Of a stretch of DNA of 64,000 nt, positions 16,982-24,641 are shown piece after piece. The stretch is from Streptomyces sp. NBC_00554 (GTDB taxonomy: Bacteria; Actinomycetota; Actinomycetes; Streptomycetales; Streptomycetaceae). The notes below the pieces were generated by a model. The model was not told where the DNA came from. It worked only from the letters and a program-made list of their open reading frames with translations, and made no database searches. The position numbers and the translations under genes were made by a program. Every line of letters starts with the position of its first letter. Position 1 is the stretch's first letter. The DNA lies in the NCBI RefSeq assembly GCF_041431135.1, contig NZ_CP107799.1, forward strand, positions 8,308,001 through 8,372,000, read 5' to 3'.

Positions 16982-17025
16982 GTCTAACGATTATTGACCA
17001 AGTTCCTTACTTTGTCTAAGGAACT
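16981..17025 (-). promoter_or_regulatory. palindromic operator over a leaderless promoter of the PPOX gene
   Basis: AGTTCCTTA (17001-17009) and TAAGGAACT (17017-17025) form a perfect 9-bp inverted repeat with a 7-base spacer. TGTCTAA occurs at 16981-16987, touching the start codon, and again at 17013-17019, 32 bases apart. On the minus strand TTAGAC then 17 bases then CAATAA would be -35 and -10. A repressor bound here would block the promoter; the regulator is not identifiable. Confidence 0.5.
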
Positions 17026-17032
17026 GCGGGGT

Positions 17033-17077
17033 TCCGTGGCCGCCCCGGTCGGCGCTGCGGGACGGGGCGGCCACGGA
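17033..17077 (-). terminator. strong hairpin terminator
   Basis: TCCGTGGCCGCCCCG (17033-17047) pairs perfectly over 15 bp with 17063-17077, loop of 15. It starts six bases after the stop codon of the repeat protein at 17083 and separates it from the PPOX gene. There is no T tract in the minus direction, as is common for Streptomyces terminators. Confidence 0.8.
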
Positions 17078-17082
17078 GTCTT

Positions 17083-17922
17083 TTACTTGTTGAGGGTGCA
17101 GGTGGCCAGCGTGCCCAGGCCCTGGGGCTTGGCCGCGGTGCGGCCGATGGAGATGGCGATGCGGTCGATGGTGGCGACGCGCTTGTCGGCCAGCGGGCCG
17201 AGGATCGCGTTCTGGACGAAGTTGGGTCCGCCCTGGCCGACCGTGTTCACCAGCCGCGTGTTGGCCTCGTTGATCTGCGTGTTCAGCAGCGCCAGGTTGC
17301 GGTCGACCTCGGCCTTGGCGGAGGCGGGGATCGCGGGCAGGCGCGACGCGACGTCCGGGCAGCTGATCGTGCCGGCGGCACCGGAGCCGGCCGCGGGTGC
17401 GGCGGTGTTCGCCGGCGCGCTCGCGGGGGTGCTGGCCTGCGGCGCGCTCGGCGTCGCGGCGGCGCCGCCCCCGGCCGCGTTCAGCTTGCACGGCGCGAGC
17501 GAGTCCAGGCCCACCGGCTTGGCCGCGGTGCGCCCGATCGCCGTCGCGATGCGGTTGATGGTGGCGACGCGCTTGTCCTTGAGGGGGCCGAGGATCGCGT
17601 TCTGGACGAAGTTGGCGCCGCCCTGGCCGACCGTGTCGACCAGTCTCTTGTTGGCCTCCGCGATCTGGGTGTTGAGCAGTGCGAGGTTGCGGTCGACCTC
17701 GGCCTTCGCGGAGGCGGGGATCGCGGGCAGGCTCGGCGCGACGGCCGGGCAGTTCACCGTGCCCGGGGACGCGGCCTTCGTGGTGGCGTTCTGGCCGCTG
17801 CTCTTGGACGTCTCCCCGGCCAAGGCCGAGCCGGCGATCACCGCAGCGGACAACACCATCGCGGAGGCGCCACCGATCACGACGACGCGGCGCTTGTTGT
17901 ACTTCGGAAGAGCCCTGGACAT
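17083..17922 (-). CDS. secreted protein with two tandem cysteine-bounded repeats
   Basis: 279 residues, no family recognised. An N-terminal basic region and hydrophobic segment (RRVVVIGGASAMVLSAAVIA) form an export signal. Two copies of a unit of about 90 residues follow (about 57-149 and 187-278), each beginning NCPAVAPSLP or SCPDVASRLP, sharing AIPASAKAEVDRNLALLNTQ, FVQNAILGPL and KRVATI-RIA, and ending in a Cys (APCKLN, ATCTLN). Each unit thus has one Cys at each end, suited to a disulphide. A Pro/Ala/Gly-rich linker of about 35 residues joins them. The unit looks all-helical. Role unknown; cell-surface or secreted. Confidence 0.7.
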   Translation of the reverse strand: MSRALPKYNKRRVVVIGGASAMVLSAAVIAGSALAGETSKSSGQNATTKAASPGTVNCPAVAPSLPAIPASAKAEVDRNLALLNTQIAEANKRLVDTVGQGGANFVQNAILGPLKDKRVATINRIATAIGRTAAKPVGLDSLAPCKLNAAGGGAAATPSAPQASTPASAPANTAAPAAGSGAAGTISCPDVASRLPAIPASAKAEVDRNLALLNTQINEANTRLVNTVGQGGPNFVQNAILGPLADKRVATIDRIAISIGRTAAKPQGLGTLATCTLNK

Positions 17923-18134
17923 GCGGAAGCCTCACTCGGGTCAGGGGTGGGGAGCCGCCCGGCGGTCGGCCGGGCGGAGTGCCTCTCGGTGTACGAACGC
18001 GGCGCCTGCGTCGGGGAGGGATACGGGTAAGCGGTTTCCCTTGTTCAAAGTGCATTCAAAGAAACCTCGGATTCGTCTGAGATCGCGTCCCGTGTTCGGT
18101 ATCTCGACCATGAGGGCGTCGAGTCTCGCCGAGA

Positions 18135-18183
18135 TTGACGAATCATGCAGAGTTCTGCATACTCATGCATGTCAGCGAATGCA
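18135..18183 (+). promoter_or_regulatory. argG promoter with ARG box in the spacer
   Basis: TTGACG (18135-18140), 17-base spacer, CATACT (18158-18163). ATGCAGAGTTCTGCAT at 18145-18160 is a near-perfect palindrome matching the TGCAT-type ARG boxes of Streptomyces and lies between and over the promoter elements. A second, weaker copy (ATGCATGTC then AATGCAC, 18165-18183) follows. This is the layout expected for ArgR repression. Confidence 0.8.
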
Positions 18184-18199
18184 CTGTAAGGAGAAACCC

Positions 18200-19393
18200 G
18201 TGGCCGAGCGCGTCGTACTCGCCTACTCAGGCGGTCTGGACACCTCCGTCGCCATCGGCTGGATCGCCGAGGAGACGGGCGCCGAGGTCATCGCCGTCGC
18301 AGTGGACGTCGGCCAGGGCGGCGAGGACCTGGACGTCATCCGCAAGCGCGCGCTCGCCTGCGGTGCCGTCGAGGCCGAGGTCGCGGACGCCAAGGACGAG
18401 TTCGCCGAGGAGTACTGCCTCCCGGCGATCAAGGCCAACGCCCTTTACATGGACCGCTACCCGCTGGTCTCCGCCCTCTCCCGGCCGACGATCGTCAAGC
18501 ACCTCGTCGCCGCCGCCCAGAAGCACGGCGCCACCACGGTCGCGCACGGCTGCACCGGCAAGGGCAACGACCAGGTCCGCTTCGAGGCGGGCATCGTCGC
18601 CCTCGCCCCCGACCTCCAGTGCATCGCCCCGGTCCGCGACTACGCGATGACCCGCGACAAGGCGATCGCCTTCTGCGAGGCGAAGAACCTCCCCATCGCC
18701 ACCTCCAAGAAGTCCCCGTACTCCATCGACCAGAACGTCTTCGGGCGCGCCGTCGAGACGGGCTTCCTGGAGGACATCTGGAACGCGCCGATCGAGGACA
18801 TCTACGAGTACACCTCGAACCCGGCCGAGACCCGTGAGGCCGACGAGGTCGTCATCTCCTTCAAGGAGGGCGTCCCGGTCGCCATCGACGGCAAGCCCGT
18901 CACCGTCCTCCAGGCCATTCAGCAGCTCAATGAGCGCGCGGGCGCCCAGGGCATCGGCCGGATCGACATGGTCGAGGACCGGCTTGTCGGCATCAAGTCC
19001 CGTGAGGTGTACGAGGCTCCGGGCGCGATCGCCCTGATCACCGCCCACCAGGAGCTGGAGAACGTCACCGTCGAGCGCGAACTCGCCCGCTACAAGCGGC
19101 AGGTCGAGCAGCGCTGGGGCGAACTGGTCTACGACGGCCAGTGGTTCTCCCCGCTCAAGCGCGCCCTCGACGGCTTCATCACCGAGGCCAACCAGCACGT
19201 CAACGGCGACATCCGGATGACCCTGCACGGCGGCCGCGCCGTCGTCACCGGCCGGCGCTCGGACACCTCGCTGTACGACTTCAACCTCGCCACGTACGAC
19301 ACGGGCGACTCGTTCGACCAGGCCGCGGCCAAGGGCTTCATCGATATCTACAGCCTGTCGTCGAAGATCGCGGCGAAGCGGGACCAGGCGTAG
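18200..19393 (+). CDS. argG: argininosuccinate synthase
   Basis: 397 residues from a GTG with AAGGAG six bases upstream. Joins citrulline and aspartate using ATP. The N-type ATP pyrophosphatase motif AYSGGLDTS is at residues 8-16; TVAHGCTGKGNDQVRFE and the substrate block SPYSIDQNVFGRAVE are also present. Length is that of the short actinobacterial form. argH follows after 111 bases, and the ARG-box promoter ties both to ArgR from the operon 13 kb upstream. Confidence 0.97.
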   Translation: MAERVVLAYSGGLDTSVAIGWIAEETGAEVIAVAVDVGQGGEDLDVIRKRALACGAVEAEVADAKDEFAEEYCLPAIKANALYMDRYPLVSALSRPTIVKHLVAAAQKHGATTVAHGCTGKGNDQVRFEAGIVALAPDLQCIAPVRDYAMTRDKAIAFCEAKNLPIATSKKSPYSIDQNVFGRAVETGFLEDIWNAPIEDIYEYTSNPAETREADEVVISFKEGVPVAIDGKPVTVLQAIQQLNERAGAQGIGRIDMVEDRLVGIKSREVYEAPGAIALITAHQELENVTVERELARYKRQVEQRWGELVYDGQWFSPLKRALDGFITEANQHVNGDIRMTLHGGRAVVTGRRSDTSLYDFNLATYDTGDSFDQAAAKGFIDIYSLSSKIAAKRDQA

Positions 19394-19442
19394 GTCTCGC
19401 CTGTATCTGCAGGTGTAGGTCTCGTCCGTACTAGCCTGACGA

Positions 19443-19472
19443 CCGCCTCCTCACCCCTTGGTGCGGAGGCGG
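19443..19472 (+). terminator. hairpin between argG and argH
   Basis: CCGCCTCC (19443-19450) pairs with GGAGGCGG (19465-19472), and inside it CACC pairs with GGTG around a CCTT loop. It lies 49 bases after argG and 32 before argH and could terminate or attenuate read-through. Confidence 0.6.
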
Positions 19473-19504
19473 TGGCACATCAACAGCTTTGAGGAGCAAC
19501 GCAA

Positions 19505-20938
19505 GTGAGCAGCAACAGCGGTGACGTACGGCTCTGGGGCGGCCGTTTCGCCGACGGTCCCGCCGAGGCCCTGGCCAAGCTGTCCGCGTCCGTCCATTTC
19601 GACTGGCGCCTCGCGCCGTACGACATCGCCGGATCGCGTGCCCACGCGCGCGTGCTGCACAAGGCGGGCCTGCTCACCGAGGACGAGCTGACGCGCATGC
19701 TCGCGGGCCTCGACCGGCTCGAAGCGGATGTGGCATCAGGTGTCCTGGTCGGCACCATCGCCGACGAGGACGTTCATACGGCCCTGGAGCGCGGCCTGTT
19801 GGAGCGCATCGGCGCCGACCTCGGCGGCAAGCTCCGCGCGGGCCGCTCCCGCAACGACCAGGTCGCGACCCTCTTCCGGATGTACCTGCGCGACCACGCC
19901 CGCGTCATCGGCGGTCTGATCGCCGACCTCCAGGACGCCCTGGTCGGCCTGGCCGAGGCCCACCCGGACGTCGCGATGCCCGGCCGCACGCACCTCCAGC
20001 ACGCCCAGCCGGTGCTCTTCGCGCACCACGTCCTCGCGCACGCCCAGTCGCTTTCCCGGGACGCCGAACGGCTGCGCCAGTGGGACGAGCGCACGGCGGT
20101 CTCCCCGTACGGCTCGGGCGCCCTGGCCGGTTCCTCGCTGGGCCTCGACCCGGAGGCGGTGGCGAAGGACCTGGGCTTCGAGCACGGCAGCGTGGGCAAC
20201 TCCATCGACGGCACGGCCTCCCGCGACTTCGTCGCCGAGTTCGCCTTCATCACCGCGATGATCGGCGTGAACCTGTCCCGGATCGCCGAAGAGATCATCA
20301 TCTGGAACACGAAGGAGTTCTCCTTCGTCACCCTCCACGACGCGTTCTCCACCGGCTCCTCGATCATGCCGCAGAAGAAGAACCCGGACATCGCCGAGTT
20401 GGCGCGCGGCAAGAGCGGCCGCCTCATCGGCAATCTGACCGGCCTGATGGCGACCCTCAAGGCCCTCCCGCTCGCGTACAACCGCGATCTCCAGGAGGAC
20501 AAGGAGCCGGTCTTCGACTCCTGCGACCAGCTCGAGGTCCTGCTCCCCGCCTTCACCGGCATGATGGCGACCCTGACCGTCAACCGCGAGCGCATGGAGG
20601 AGCTGGCCCCAGCCGGCTTCTCGCTCGCTACCGACATCGCCGAGTGGCTGGTCAAGCAGGGTGTGCCGTTCCGCGTCGCGCACGAGGTCGCGGGCGAGTG
20701 CGTGAAGGTCGCCGAGGCCGACGGCATCGAACTGGACGGCCTGACCGACGAGCAGTTCGCGAAGATCTCCGCGCACCTGACCCCCGAGGTGCGCTCCGTC
20801 CTCAACGTCCACGGGGCGCTCGCGTCCCGCGACGGCCGGGGAGGTACGGCGCCGAGCGCGGTCGCGATCCAGCTGGCAGAGGTGAAGACGGACGTGGCGG
20901 CCCAGCACGAGTGGGCCACGGCGAAAGAGAAGCGGTAG
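19505..20938 (+). CDS. argH: argininosuccinate lyase
   Basis: 477 residues, GTG start with GAGGAG ten bases upstream. Splits argininosuccinate to arginine and fumarate, the last step of arginine synthesis. The fumarase/aspartase superfamily signature GSSIMPQKKNPD begins near residue 284; the catalytic-loop serine is in this block. Other conserved blocks: WGGRFADGPAEAL at the N-terminus, AGRSRNDQVAT near 115 and TAVSPYGSGALAGSSLGLDP near 198. Located downstream of argG. Confidence 0.97.
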   Translation: MSSNSGDVRLWGGRFADGPAEALAKLSASVHFDWRLAPYDIAGSRAHARVLHKAGLLTEDELTRMLAGLDRLEADVASGVLVGTIADEDVHTALERGLLERIGADLGGKLRAGRSRNDQVATLFRMYLRDHARVIGGLIADLQDALVGLAEAHPDVAMPGRTHLQHAQPVLFAHHVLAHAQSLSRDAERLRQWDERTAVSPYGSGALAGSSLGLDPEAVAKDLGFEHGSVGNSIDGTASRDFVAEFAFITAMIGVNLSRIAEEIIIWNTKEFSFVTLHDAFSTGSSIMPQKKNPDIAELARGKSGRLIGNLTGLMATLKALPLAYNRDLQEDKEPVFDSCDQLEVLLPAFTGMMATLTVNRERMEELAPAGFSLATDIAEWLVKQGVPFRVAHEVAGECVKVAEADGIELDGLTDEQFAKISAHLTPEVRSVLNVHGALASRDGRGGTAPSAVAIQLAEVKTDVAAQHEWATAKEKR

Positions 20939-20942
20939 AGGA

Positions 20943-21020
20943 GCGCCCCCTTAGGGGCGCGGGGCTGTATCGATTTGCGGCTCCGCCGCGTGGGCGCGAC
21001 AAGCCACGACGAAGCCGCAG
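20943..21020. repeat. dispersed intergenic repeat, interrupted copy 3
   Basis: GCGCCCCCTTAGGGGCGCGG starts like the other copies and GCGCGACAAGCCACGACGAA with GCCGCAG ends like them, but about 30 unrelated bases, including a GCGGCTCCGCCGC hairpin, separate the two halves. It follows argH directly. Confidence 0.6.
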
Positions 21021-21111
21021 CCGCCAAAGCACCGTGCAAACCGAGCTCTGAGGCGGGAGCTGAAGGTCATCGCGGGTTACGTTGGTCGGAGCCGACCGAA
21101 CGGAGCCCGCG

Positions 21112-22083
21112 ATGCCCTTCGCCCGTCTCGCGACCGCCACAACGCCCACGTGCCACATCGGCCTGGGCCTCGCAGCGGTCGGCCGCCCCGGCTACATCAA
21201 CCTCGGCCGTGAGGGCGACCTCGGAGAGAACCGCAGCGTCGAGACCCTGCGCGCCCGTACCCACGAACTCCTCGACGCCGCCTACTTCCAGGGCGTCCGC
21301 TACTTCGACGCGGCCCGCTCCTACGGCCGCTCCGAGGAGTTCCTCGCCGACTGGCTGAACGCCCGGCCCGACATCGACGACGTCGTGATCGGCAGCAAGT
21401 GGGGCTACACCTACACCGCCGGCTGGTCCACCGACGCCGAGAAACACGAGGTCAAGGACCACAGCGTCCAGGCCTACGACCGCCAGCGCAGCGAAACCGC
21501 CGAGCTGCTCGGCGACCGCCTCGACCTCTACCAGATCCACTCGGTAACCCCGGACAGCCCGGCCCTCACCGACAAGGAGCTCCACGCCAAGCTGGCCGAC
21601 GCGGCCGCCCAGGGGCTCTCGATCGGCTTCTCCACCAGCGGGCCCGCCCAGGCCGACGCGATCCGTGCCGCGCTCGCCGTGACAGCGGACGGCGAGCCGC
21701 TCTTCCGTACCGTCCAGGCCACCTACAACGCGCTGGAGACTTCGGCCGCACCCGCCCTCGCCGAAGCCCACGACGCCGGACTCACCGTGATCGTCAAGGA
21801 GGGCATGGCCAACGGACGCCTCGCGGCCGAGCACGCCCCGGGCGTTCTGCGGGACATCGCCGGGGAGGCCGGACTCGGCGCCGACGCGGTTGCCCTCGCT
21901 CTCGTGCTGAGGCAGCCCTGGGCCGGAGTCGTCCTCTCCGGCGCGGCCACCGTCAACCAGCTCGCCTCGAACCTGCACGCGGCGGTCGTGGACCTCGACG
22001 ACGATCAGCTGGCCAAGCTCGACGCGCTGGCGGAGGAGCCGGTCGCCTACTGGGAGCGGCGCGGGCAGCTGCCCTGGCACTGA
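21112..22083 (+). CDS. aldo/keto reductase family oxidoreductase
   Basis: 323 residues, starting at an ATG with GGAG six bases upstream; an in-frame start at 21082 lacks this. The (beta/alpha)8 aldo/keto reductase catalytic set is visible: Asp and Tyr in YFDAARSYGRSEEFL, Lys in IGSKWGY and His in LYQIHSV. The C-terminal NADPH block is reduced (VVLSGAATVNQLASNL). It most resembles the 'aldo/keto reductase, L-galactose dehydrogenase-like' branch; substrate unknown. It is followed after 80 bases by a TetR-MFS pair, probably a separate unit. Confidence 0.82.
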   Translation: MPFARLATATTPTCHIGLGLAAVGRPGYINLGREGDLGENRSVETLRARTHELLDAAYFQGVRYFDAARSYGRSEEFLADWLNARPDIDDVVIGSKWGYTYTAGWSTDAEKHEVKDHSVQAYDRQRSETAELLGDRLDLYQIHSVTPDSPALTDKELHAKLADAAAQGLSIGFSTSGPAQADAIRAALAVTADGEPLFRTVQATYNALETSAAPALAEAHDAGLTVIVKEGMANGRLAAEHAPGVLRDIAGEAGLGADAVALALVLRQPWAGVVLSGAATVNQLASNLHAAVVDLDDDQLAKLDALAEEPVAYWERRGQLPWH

Positions 22084-22126
22084 GCACCTTGATCGGCCCT
22101 GAAAGGTGAGACCCGCGCGCTTCTGG

Positions 22127-22164
22127 TGAGACAATCATGTCTCATATGGGTTATGGTTGTCTCA
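22127..22164 (+). promoter_or_regulatory. TetR operator over a leaderless promoter
   Basis: TGAGACA (22127-22133), four bases, TGTCTCA (22138-22144) form a perfect inverted repeat; a third TGTCTCA (22158-22164) ends on the first base of the ATG. GAGACA then 18 bases then TATGGT fits -35/-10, placing transcription start at or next to the ATG. TetR autoregulation is the natural reading. Confidence 0.65.
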
Positions 22165-22715
22165 TGGCTGTCGACCGTGAACATGTGCTGCGCAGCGCAG
22201 CCGCCCTGCTCACCCGGAAATCCACCGCCACCATGGACGAGGTTGCCAAGGCGGCCGGGATCAGCCGGGCCACGCTGCACCGCCAGTTCGCGGGGCGGGA
22301 CGCGCTCGTCCGGGCGCTCGAAGAACTCGGCATCCGGGAGTGCGACGCGGCCCTCGACGGGGCCCGGCTCGACGAGGGCAGTGCGAGCGAAGCCGTGCGA
22401 CGGCTGGTGGCGGAGATCGAACCCGTCGCCGCACTGCTCGCCTTCCTCTACACCGAGAACCAGCTCTTCGAGGGCGACGCACAGCACGTGGGCTGGGCCC
22501 ACCTCGACCAGCGCATCGGCGATCTGTTCCGGCGCGGCCAGGAGAGCGGCGAGTTCCGTATCGACCTCAGCCCGGCCTGGCTCACCGAGGCGCTCTACGG
22601 CCTGATGGCCTCGGGCGCCTGGGCCGTGATGGACGGCCGCGTGGCCGCCAAGGACTTCCATTTCATGACCGTCGAGCTGTTGCTCGGTGGTGCCCTAAGG
22701 AGAGAGGAATCATGA
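22164..22715 (+). CDS. TetR-family transcriptional repressor
   Basis: 183 residues. The N-terminal helix-turn-helix (HVLRSAAALLTRKSTATMDE, then VAKAAGISRATLHRQFAGRD, residues 6-46) is typical of TetR proteins; the all-helical C-terminal half is the ligand/dimer domain. The ATG at 22164 has no Shine-Dalgarno sequence but is abutted by a promoter and an inverted-repeat operator; in-frame ATGs at 22137 and 22146 are alternatives. Its stop overlaps the MFS start (ATGA), so it very likely controls that exporter. Confidence 0.88.
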   Translation: MAVDREHVLRSAAALLTRKSTATMDEVAKAAGISRATLHRQFAGRDALVRALEELGIRECDAALDGARLDEGSASEAVRRLVAEIEPVAALLAFLYTENQLFEGDAQHVGWAHLDQRIGDLFRRGQESGEFRIDLSPAWLTEALYGLMASGAWAVMDGRVAAKDFHFMTVELLLGGALRREES

Positions 22716-24244
22716 CCAGCACGCTGCAGCCGGTATCCGTGGCGGAGGTGGAGAAGCGCCCGGGCCGTTGGCTGGCGCTCTCCGTCCTCGTCCTGGCCGT
22801 GCTGCTGGTGGCCGTCGACGCGACCGTCCTCGGCCTCGCCACCCCGTACATCAGCGAGGACCTGAAGCCGTCCGGGACGCAGCTCCTGTGGATCGGTGAC
22901 GTCTACTCCTTCGTGATCGCGGGCCTGCTCGTCTCCATGGGCAGCCTGGGCGACCGCATCGGCCGCAAGAAGCTGCTGCTGATCGGCGCCACGGCGTTCG
23001 GCGCGATATCCGTGCTCAACGCCTACGCGACGACGCCCGAACTGATGATCGTGGCGCGGGCGTTGCTCGGTGTCGCGGGCGCGACCCTGATGCCCGCCAC
23101 GCTCGCCCTGATCCGCAACCTCTTCCACGACCCGCGCGAGCGCAGCCTCGCCATCGGCATCTGGGGCGCGACCGCCTCCGCCGGTGCGGCCCTGGGCCCC
23201 GTGGTCGGCGGCTTCCTGCTCGAACACTTCTGGTGGGGCTCGGTCTTCCTGATCAACCTGCCCGTGATGGCCGTCCTCGTCCTCGTCGGCATCAAGCTGC
23301 TGCCGGAGTCGCGCAACCCGAACCCCGGCCCGTGGGACCTGACCAGCGTCGGCCTCTCACTCGTCGGCATGATCGGCATCGTGTACGCGGTGAAGGAGGC
23401 CGCCACGCACGGCATCGAGTGGCAGGCGGTCACCGTGGGCCTGCTCGGATCGGGCGCCCTCTACTGGTTCGTACGACGCCAACTCACGCTTCCCTCGCCG
23501 CTGTTGGACATGCGGCTGTTCCGCCACCGCGGCTTCTCCGGAGCCGTACTGGCCGACCTCTTCACCATCCTCGGACTGTCCGGGCTGGTCTTCTTCCTCT
23601 CGCAGTACCTGCAACTCGTGCAGGGCAGGGGCCCGTTCGAGGCCGGACTCGCCGAACTGCCCGCCGCCATCGGCGCGGTGGCGGCGGGCCTCATCGCGGG
23701 GACGGTCGCGCGGCGGTTCTCGGTGCGTGCCGTGGTCTCCGCCGGTCTCGGCGCGGTCGGCCTGGCGCTCGCCGCGCTCACCCTGCTGGACCAGTCCACC
23801 GGCTACCCGCTGCTCGGCACCGCGCTGCTGGTCGTCGGCATCGGCGCGGGGTTCTCCTTCACCGTCACCGCCGACGTGATCCTCTCCAGCGTGCCCAAGG
23901 AGCAGGCGGGCGCCGCGTCCGCGGTCTCCGAGACGGCGTACGAACTCGGTGCCGCCCTGGGCATCGCGCTCCTCGGCTCGATCGTGACCGGTGTGTACGC
24001 GGGCTTCACCGGCCCCGCCGGCACACCGGCCGAGGCCCACGAGTCGCTCGGCGGCGCCGCCGAGTCGGCGGCCGGGCTGCCCGCGGACACCGCGGCGGCC
24101 CTGATGGACTCGGCCCGCACCGCGTTCGTCGACGGGCTCACGCTCGCCGCGGGCATCGGAGCGGTGGTGCTGCTGGTCACGGCCGCGGCGGCCTGGTTCC
24201 TGCTGCGGGGGCAGAAGCTGGAGGAGGGCATCGAGCACCCGTAA
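22712..24244 (+). CDS. MFS drug-type exporter, 14-helix DHA2 family
   Basis: 510 residues with about 14 membrane helices. DHA2 markers: LLVAVDATVLGLATPYISEDL (motif D1 region, with the Asp of helix 1), GSLGDRIGRKKLL (motif A, about 73-85) and the motif C-like GAALGPVVGGFLLEHFWW (about 155-172). Such pumps export drugs or toxic metabolites by proton antiport. Coupled to the TetR repressor by a four-base overlap and preceded by AAGGAG. The stop codon is the end of the first unit of an 18-bp tandem repeat. Substrate unknown. Confidence 0.9.
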   Translation: MTSTLQPVSVAEVEKRPGRWLALSVLVLAVLLVAVDATVLGLATPYISEDLKPSGTQLLWIGDVYSFVIAGLLVSMGSLGDRIGRKKLLLIGATAFGAISVLNAYATTPELMIVARALLGVAGATLMPATLALIRNLFHDPRERSLAIGIWGATASAGAALGPVVGGFLLEHFWWGSVFLINLPVMAVLVLVGIKLLPESRNPNPGPWDLTSVGLSLVGMIGIVYAVKEAATHGIEWQAVTVGLLGSGALYWFVRRQLTLPSPLLDMRLFRHRGFSGAVLADLFTILGLSGLVFFLSQYLQLVQGRGPFEAGLAELPAAIGAVAAGLIAGTVARRFSVRAVVSAGLGAVGLALAALTLLDQSTGYPLLGTALLVVGIGAGFSFTVTADVILSSVPKEQAGAASAVSETAYELGAALGIALLGSIVTGVYAGFTGPAGTPAEAHESLGGAAESAAGLPADTAAALMDSARTAFVDGLTLAAGIGAVVLLVTAAAAWFLLRGQKLEEGIEHP

Positions 24245-24317
24245 GGCACCGAGCACCTGTAAGGCACCGAGCAACCTGTAAGGCGCCGAACACCTGCAAG
24301 GCACCGAACACCCGTAA
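24227..24317 (+). repeat. tandem repeat, five units of 18-19 bp starting in the MFS stop codon
   Basis: Units: 24227-24244, 24245-24262, 24263-24281 (one base longer), 24282-24299, 24300-24317. Consensus GGCACCGAGCACCTGTAA. The first unit encodes the last codons and the TAA of the exporter; the following units repeat that end, four of five keeping TAA. Confidence 0.85.
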
Positions 24318-24323
24318 GCGGAC

Positions 24324-24343
24324 GCGGGCTTTAAGCCCGCTTT
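24324..24343 (+). terminator. terminator after the TetR-MFS pair
   Basis: GCGGGC-TTTAA-GCCCGC hairpin (24324-24340; the whole is a 17-base palindrome) followed by TTT. Confidence 0.75.
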
Positions 24344-24410
24344 CGCATTCACCTGATGGTCTTGGCTCCGTACCGGACGTCGTCCCACACGGCCGAAGGA
24401 GCCACTGACC

Positions 24411-24641
24411 ATGACACGTCGTACCCGTAACACCGTTGTCGCCGCCGCCGTTCTGGCCGCTTTGGGCCTGGCCGGAGGCGGCGTCGCGATCGCCTCCGAC
24501 GGTGGTGAGGCCTCCGGCGGACAGACTCGCTTCGTCGTCGAGGAGGACACCCCGGGCAGCGGGGCCGCCGGCCGCGAGGACTGCCCCGAGAAGAACGGAA
24601 CCGGCGGCACCACTCCGTCGGACGCCGCCGAGGCGCTGTGA
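24411..24641 (+). CDS. small exported protein
   Basis: 76 residues. MTRRTRNTVVAAAVLAALGL followed by AGGGVAIAS gives a signal peptide with a likely cleavage after IAS; the mature part (about 47 residues) is acidic, Gly/Thr-rich and has one Cys, without a known domain. AAGGAG-like GAAGGAGCC lies 10 bases upstream. Its TGA overlaps the GTG of the MoxR gene, so it is the first gene of the MoxR-DUF58-VWA unit. Function unknown. Confidence 0.65.
   Translation: MTRRTRNTVVAAAVLAALGLAGGGVAIASDGGEASGGQTRFVVEEDTPGSGAAGREDCPEKNGTGGTTPSDAAEAL

Noticed and set aside
16994..18199. In-frame extension of argG to 16994
   Set aside because: It reads through the antisense of the repeat protein and across the argG promoter; the GTG at 18200 has a strong ribosome site and matches family length.
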